A DNA stretch of 64,000 bases, taken from Clostridium thailandense. GTDB lineage: Bacteria; Bacillota; Clostridia; Clostridiales; Clostridiaceae. Below are positions 59,875-64,000 of this stretch, piece after piece (within the stretch, counting starts at the first letter, position 1; the number at the start of each line of letters is the position of its first letter). The stretch spans positions 24,311 through 88,310 of the forward strand of contig NZ_JAEEGC010000137.1 in the NCBI RefSeq assembly GCF_019207025.1, in the 5' to 3' direction. The position numbers were made by a program, and so were the translations under genes. The notes below the pieces were generated by a model. It had not been told where the DNA came from, ran no database searches, and saw only the letters and a list, made by a program, of their open reading frames with translations.

Positions 59875-61287
59875 ATGATAAAATTTCCAGAAAATTTCTT
59901 ATGGGGCGGAGCTACTGCTGCAAACCAGTTTGAGGGCGCTTATAATGAAGATGGCAAGGGATTATCAACACAAGACATAGCTCCAAAAGGAATAATGGGA
60001 CCAGTAACCGCTGAGCCAACTGAAGATAATATGAAGCTTATTGGTATTGATTTTTACCATAGATATAAAGAAGACATTAAGTTGTTTGCAGAAATGGGCT
60101 TTAAGGTTTTTAGATTATCCATTGCCTGGTCAAGAATATTCCCAAATGGTGATGATAAAGAGCCAAATGAAAAGGGATTACAATTTTATGATAATGTATT
60201 TGATGAACTAGCTAAGTATGGAATTGAGCCTTTAGTTACAATTTCACACTATGAAACTCCACTGGCTCTTGCTAAGAACTATGATGGATGGGTAAACAGA
60301 AAGCTTATAGGCTTCTTTGAAAACTATGTAAGAACTATATTTACAAGATATAAAGATAAGGTAAAATACTGGCTAACTTTTAATGAAATAAACTCAGCAA
60401 CTCATGAACCTTATATGAGTGCTGGAATCTGGACACCAAAAGAAAATTTAAGTAAGCAGGATTTATATCAAGCTATGCATCATGAGTTAGTTGCCAGTTC
60501 ACTCGCAGTAAAAATAGGTCATGAAACAAACCCAGAATTTAAAATTGGATGTATGATTCTTGGTGTACCAAACTACCCATTAACATCAAAGCCAAGTGAT
60601 GTACTTAAGGCTATGGAACAAGATAGACAAAATCTTTTCTTTGGAGATGTTCATGCAAGAGGCGAATATCCAAGATATATGAATAGATTTTTTAAGGAAA
60701 ACAACATAGAAATAAAAATGGAACCTGGTGATAAAGAAATATTAAAGCATACAGTAGATTTTATTTCCTTTAGTTACTATATGAGTGCTTGCGCAACTGC
60801 AGATCCTGAAAAAGGTGTAAAAGGTAGAGGAAATCTTATTGGTGGAGTTTCAAATCCATATTTAGAAGCATCAGACTGGGGATGGCAGATAGATCCGGAA
60901 GGATTAAGATACATTCTTAATGTATTCTATGATAGATATCAAAAACCACTATTTATTGTTGAAAATGGCCTAGGTGCTGTGGACGAATTGATAACTGATG
61001 AAAATGGTAATAAGACTGTTAATGATGACTATAGAATTAATTACTTAAATGATCATTTAGTTCAAGTAGCAGAGGCAATTGAAGATGGTGTGGATCTTAT
61101 GGGATATACTACCTGGGGATGCATAGATTTAGTAAGTGCATCAACAGCTGAGCTTAAAAAGAGATATGGCTTCATATATGTAGATAGACATGATGATGGA
61201 AGTGGAACTTTAGAAAGATATAAGAAAAAGAGCTTCAATTGGTATAAAGAAGTTATAGCTACAAATGGTGCAAGTTTAAAAAAATAG
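59875..61287 (+). CDS. 6-phospho-beta-glucosidase, GH1 family
   Basis: The 470-residue protein is a family 1 glycoside hydrolase. The start FPENFLWGGATAANQFEGAY is typical, the acid/base Glu is in WLTFNEINSA (near residue 174), and the nucleophile Glu is in LFIVENGLGAVD (near 364). The phosphate-binding end SASTAELKKRYGFIYVD gives 6-phospho specificity. It splits the phosphorylated beta-glucoside delivered by BglP into glucose 6-phosphate and aglycone. GAGGAGAG precedes the ATG, and a strong terminator follows. It is the last gene of the licT operon. Confidence 0.95.
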   Translation: MIKFPENFLWGGATAANQFEGAYNEDGKGLSTQDIAPKGIMGPVTAEPTEDNMKLIGIDFYHRYKEDIKLFAEMGFKVFRLSIAWSRIFPNGDDKEPNEKGLQFYDNVFDELAKYGIEPLVTISHYETPLALAKNYDGWVNRKLIGFFENYVRTIFTRYKDKVKYWLTFNEINSATHEPYMSAGIWTPKENLSKQDLYQAMHHELVASSLAVKIGHETNPEFKIGCMILGVPNYPLTSKPSDVLKAMEQDRQNLFFGDVHARGEYPRYMNRFFKENNIEIKMEPGDKEILKHTVDFISFSYYMSACATADPEKGVKGRGNLIGGVSNPYLEASDWGWQIDPEGLRYILNVFYDRYQKPLFIVENGLGAVDELITDENGNKTVNDDYRINYLNDHLVQVAEAIEDGVDLMGYTTWGCIDLVSASTAELKKRYGFIYVDRHDDGSGTLERYKKKSFNWYKEVIATNGASLKK

Positions 61288-61299
61288 AATATACCTATT

Positions 61300-61333
61300 A
61301 ATGCCTGTAGATGGTGCTGCAGGCATTTTTTCT
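61300..61333 (+). terminator. Terminator of the beta-glucoside operon
   Basis: AATGCCTG pairs with CAGGCATT around a 12-base loop, followed by TTTTTCT. It lies shortly after the glucosidase stop. Confidence 0.88.
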
Positions 61334-61556
61334 ATAACAAATGCTACTTAAACATAATAATAAACAAAGATTTTATAATGCTGCCATTAAACAGGCAGTT
61401 AAGTAAAATATAATGCATATTGGATATAGACTGAAGGCTCTATTAAAAATTATGAAACTATGGATTAAATTGTAATATAATGCTATGATTAGATATAAAA
61501 AAGAACAACTAATAATGCTTCTACTAGACAAAGTAACTTGTAAAGGGGGAAAACAA

Positions 61557-62060
61557 TTGAAGAAAATAAAATTTAATGTTGCAGAAGAAAAAGATCTACA
61601 AGAAATATTTAGTATATTTTCGGCTGCAATTGAAGAAATGAATAAACATAATATTCCACAATGGGATGAAGTGTATCCAGATAAATATATCCTTCAAAAC
61701 GATATCAAAAAGAAACAGCTTTATATTGGTAAGATTGATAGTGAGATTGTTTGTGTGTATGTTTTGAACAGTGATTGCGATGAACAATATATTAATGGGA
61801 ATTGGGAATATCCTAATGCAATATATAGTGTAATTCATAGAATGTGTGTAAATCCTAAATTCCAAAATCAAGGTATAGGAGCATTAACATTAAATCATAT
61901 TGAAGAGAAATTGAAAAGCGCAGGAGTAGAAACAATACGACTTGATGCTTTTTCGCTAAATCCATTTGCTTTAAAAATGTATTATAAACAAGGATACATC
62001 AAGGTAGGAGAAGCAAATTGGAGAAAGGGTAAGTTTTATCTTATGGAAAAGAAATTATAA
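61557..62060 (+). CDS. GNAT-family N-acetyltransferase
   Basis: The 167-residue protein is a GNAT enzyme: the acetyl-CoA loop is in CVNPKFQNQGIGALTLNHIE and the C-terminal ending RLDAFSLNPFALKMYYKQGY is typical. It transfers an acetyl group from acetyl-CoA to an amine; the target is not known. I choose the TTG start at 61557, with AAAGGGGG eight bases upstream, over an ATG 24 codons earlier that lacks a site. It is a single-gene unit following the beta-glucoside operon. Confidence 0.88.
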   Translation: MKKIKFNVAEEKDLQEIFSIFSAAIEEMNKHNIPQWDEVYPDKYILQNDIKKKQLYIGKIDSEIVCVYVLNSDCDEQYINGNWEYPNAIYSVIHRMCVNPKFQNQGIGALTLNHIEEKLKSAGVETIRLDAFSLNPFALKMYYKQGYIKVGEANWRKGKFYLMEKKL

Positions 62061-62089
62061 ACAAGCCAGTTAACTAAGTGATACGTATC

Positions 62090-63029
62090 ATAGTAAATTA
62101 CTGGCGATTAAATACTTAAAGGAAGCCCAAGCGAACTATAATGTTTCAAATAGAAATCTGTTTGAATTGATGGTTACTACAGATAATAATCGTAATGATG
62201 AACTTAACAAAGGCAAATAGGAATGTTGAGGCTTATTCACTATATAATAAAAATTTGAGTCCGATAAGTCAAAAGATAGAGAAAAATATAGCAGCTTATG
62301 TAGATAAAATTGTATAAGGTGATTTGAGTGAAGAAACTCTAAAGGCTTCAACGGGTTTAAAAGTGTATGATGATGAAATAGCTAAATTAGGTCATTCCAT
62401 TATTGAAATGCGTAAGCATTTATGCGAATTAATTAAAAAAGTATTTGAAGCTTCTGAGCATATAGCCTCTTCTTCCCAGGAGCTTAATGCAAATGTTGAA
62501 GAGTCTTCGAAAGGTACCGAAGAAACGTCAAATGCAGTAAGTACAATTGCAAATAGAATAGAAGATCAGGTTAAGACAGTAATTTGCGCATCAGATATAA
62601 TTCAAGAAATGTAAGAGAATACTGAACAGGTTGTTGCAAATACTGCTGATACTTCAAAGGTTGTTGAAAAGATACTTAAAGCAACAAATGAAGGAGGAAG
62701 AGAAATTGATATAACCAGAAAACAGATGAAGAACATTGAAAATACGGTCACTAAACTTGACAATGTCATAAAGGTTTTTGGAGTTAGGTCAAGTAAAATT
62801 GGACAGATTGTTGGGGCAATATCTGCAATTGCTTCGGAGAATATTGCTAAAGGTAGCCAACAGGTGGTAACATCTATGAATACAGTTGATGATATAAATA
62901 AGGATGTCTCCAGTCAAGTACAAACTATAGCAGCAGACTGTATCAATGAATGAAATTGCAGTATTGTCAGAAGGATTGGCGAAAATTGGAGATGGTTTAA
63001 TGATTGAAATATCAAAATTTAAGTTGTAA
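62090..63029 (+). pseudogene. Chemoreceptor (MCP) pseudogene, several frameshifts and deletions
   Basis: Pieces of a methyl-accepting chemotaxis protein follow in order. YLKEAQANYNVSNRNLFELM (sensor helix) is followed by a HAMP-like LSEETLKASTGLKVYDDEIA region. Then come IASSSQELNANVEESSKGTE and NTEQVVANTADTSKVVEKIL (signalling helices), and VRSSKIGQIVGAISAIASEN. The hairpin tip DQTNLLALNAAIEAAR that binds CheA and CheW is deleted at this point. At least three stop codons interrupt the frame. It cannot signal. Confidence 0.8.
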
Positions 63030-63066
63030 TAGAACCCTATATAGATACCCACGGCCTAAGCTTAAC

Positions 63067-63342
63067 TTATCCGTAGTAATTTCTGGCACATGTAACCGAA
63101 TGTTTAATTGAAGTATCTCCATTAAGTTTGTCATATATAGTGCAAATATCATCAAAAAGTTCTTTGACAGATGCTCTTGCCTTAGTAGTGAAAAGAGAGT
63201 TTTTTAGCAAGTTCCATAAGTTTTCTTGTGGATTAAGATTAGGTGAATAAGTAAGAAGATTAATTATAATCAATTTATCTTTATGTTCCTTAGCATATTA
63301 TCGCATTTTAGGGCAAGTATGAAATCCTGCATTATCTATTAG
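63067..63342 (-). mobile_element. IS630-type transposase remnant
   Basis: The frame reads LIDNAGFHTCPKMR, a stop, then YAKEHKDKLIIINLLTYSPN and LNPQENLWNLLKNSLF. This is the C-terminal half of a DDE transposase of the IS630 family, where the DN pair and the SPxLNPxExxW motif with the last catalytic Glu are conserved. The N-terminal half is missing. It is joined in frame to the AraC/YesN remnant upstream. No terminal repeats could be assigned. Confidence 0.75.
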
Positions 63343-63560
63343 CGTTTCTTGCTTAAATAATAAGCTCAGATAACCAGGAGTAATAAATATGCTTTTTGTA
63401 ACGGTTTCGAGGCTTATATCTTTACTGTAGTTTTTCTTCATATATTCAACTGCAGTTTTAATAATATGTAGTAGATTTATTACTTAACAGATCTTTTACT
63501 ATATTTTCTTCAATGTCGCCACCGTTATCTTCTATTATAAATTATATAGCGGCTGATAAA
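63343..63560 (-). pseudogene. YesM/YesN-type two-component remnants
   Basis: On the minus strand about 63480-63545 reads IIEDNGGDIEENIVKDLLSN, the G1 region of a YesM-type histidine kinase. After a stop, 63343-63468 reads HIIKTAVEYMKKNYSKDISL and TVTKSIFITPGYLSLLFKQE, the AraC helix-turn-helix of a YesN-type response regulator. The receiver domain and most of the kinase are missing. The AraC frame then runs directly into the transposase remnant. Confidence 0.6.
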
Positions 63561-63850
63561 CTAACAGAGTGTTTTTCATCTTTTTCCCTTTAAAGGTGTC
63601 TTTAATTTATCCTTCATTTTGTTCAATTTTAGACAGCTTTTACAGTATCCATTTTATTAACTCATGCATTTGAACTGTACTTGTAATATAATTTTTTGAT
63701 TATAATAAATGAAATTATATATTTTATTTATTATAATGCATCATATATAATAAAATCAATCTCAATTGGAGATGAGTATATATGCTAATGCAAATTATAT
63801 CAGGTAAAAGTACTTTGGCAGGTTCTCCACAGCTACTTGCCCAAGCTATT
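63561..63850. other. Spacer without recognisable genes
   Basis: This AT-rich stretch holds several stop-rich frames. A 24-codon frame, MLMQIISGKSTLAGSPQLLA and five more residues (63782-63856), ends within the next inverted repeat; it resembles the end of some protein but is not recognised. Confidence 0.3.
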
Positions 63851-63912
63851 TTTTAAATAATTGAAAGGTAGAAGAAATAATTATGTATCTTCTACCTTTC
63901 AATTATTTAAAA
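63851..63912. terminator. Perfect 24-base inverted repeat, bidirectional terminator
   Basis: The left arm (63851-63874) and right arm (63889-63912) are exact reverse complements around a 14-base loop. The core is GAAAGGTAGAAG/CTTCTACCTTTC, and A/T runs flank it on both sides. It lies just beyond the partial gene at the window end. Confidence 0.75.
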
Positions 63913-63929
63913 TAAATATTACAGATGAA

Positions 63930-64000
63930 TTATTGAACTTTTATATCATAGTTCTCCAATTCCTTAAGAAACAAAGGAATTGAGTTTTTAGAGGCAGTCT
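63930..64000 (-). CDS. Partial unidentified gene, C-terminus only
   Basis: The frame enters from the right edge and reads TASKNSIPLFLKELENYDIK, then VQ and a stop. The terminator-like repeat that follows supports it being a true gene end. The 23 visible residues allow no family call. Confidence 0.45.
   Translation of the reverse strand, partial: TASKNSIPLFLKELENYDIKVQ

Overview
The window is AT-rich Firmicute DNA, most probably a Clostridium chromosome (Clostridium sensu stricto; species not determined). The signs are strong GGAGG-type ribosome binding sites, ATG/TTG starts, many ferredoxin-like and flavin redox proteins, EFR1-type ferredoxin, HelD, LicT/BglP sugar uptake, and closest recall of clostridial families. 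There are no rRNA or tRNA genes, no CRISPR array and no prophage. It reads as an accessory region: small redox or stress genes, each with its own regulator, separated by many decayed genes.

Layout. 1-6.7 kb: partial rsmH-like gene, broken PLP enzyme, SDR, ferredoxin-nitroreductase, small proteins, TetR plus aldo/keto reductase, then a graveyard with a tetracycline-type ribosomal protection protein remnant behind an apparently intact leader. 6.7-16.5 kb: two AraC regulators, a metallo-hydrolase, an iron-sulfur flavoprotein, an unusual DJ-1/PfpI-ferredoxin fusion, MarR plus a heterodimeric ABC exporter, and a second MarR. 16.5-22.3 kb: kinase fragment, pentapeptide protein, DEAD-box helicase, tyrosine recombinase, cold-shock protein, hybrid remnants, EFR1 ferredoxin and HxlR. 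22.4-26.1 kb: a VanR/VanS pair with an S11 D,D-carboxypeptidase and VanZ, but no Van ligase. 27.4-32.6 kb: PspA, SHOCT-domain proteins, a cupredoxin and Met/Gly-rich proteins. 33.4-38.4 kb: two tandem YVTN beta-propeller/Cys-rich proteins and a CDF metal exporter. 38.7-47.7 kb: nitroreductase/LysR, TetR/ketopantoate reductase-like, LysR/QueG-like, and a WYL-regulated AlkC-like operon. 47.7-56.6 kb: HelD, a GGDEF-EAL protein, an L,D-transpeptidase and a multicopper oxidase. 56.8-61.3 kb: a LicT-controlled beta-glucoside PTS operon. 61.5-64 kb: GNAT, then chemoreceptor, YesM/YesN and IS630 remnants.

Regulatory logic can be read directly in several places. VanR-type half-sites with an 11-bp period lie before vanR, before the carboxypeptidase gene and before vanZ. 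A related 11-bp direct repeat with a fixed 7-nt gap to a -10 box precedes both the pspA operon and the Met-rich secreted protein, so these two look like one regulon. One palindrome (TGAC-N8-GTCA) lies before a WYL regulator, before the AlkC-like operon and before the distant SDR gene. Two ribonucleic antiterminator sites precede licT and bglP.

The best candidate for an undescribed system is the PspA / SHOCT / cupredoxin / Met-rich module at 27.4-32.6 kb, possibly an envelope copper or membrane-stress system. Secondary candidates are the DJ-1/PfpI-ferredoxin fusion with an altered second cluster motif, the propeller/Cys-rich tandem pair, and a short hairpin element (TACGGTGAACCGTA) that recurs four times, always between genes and mostly beside gene remnants. 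All functional statements come from reading motifs by eye; no database search was run.
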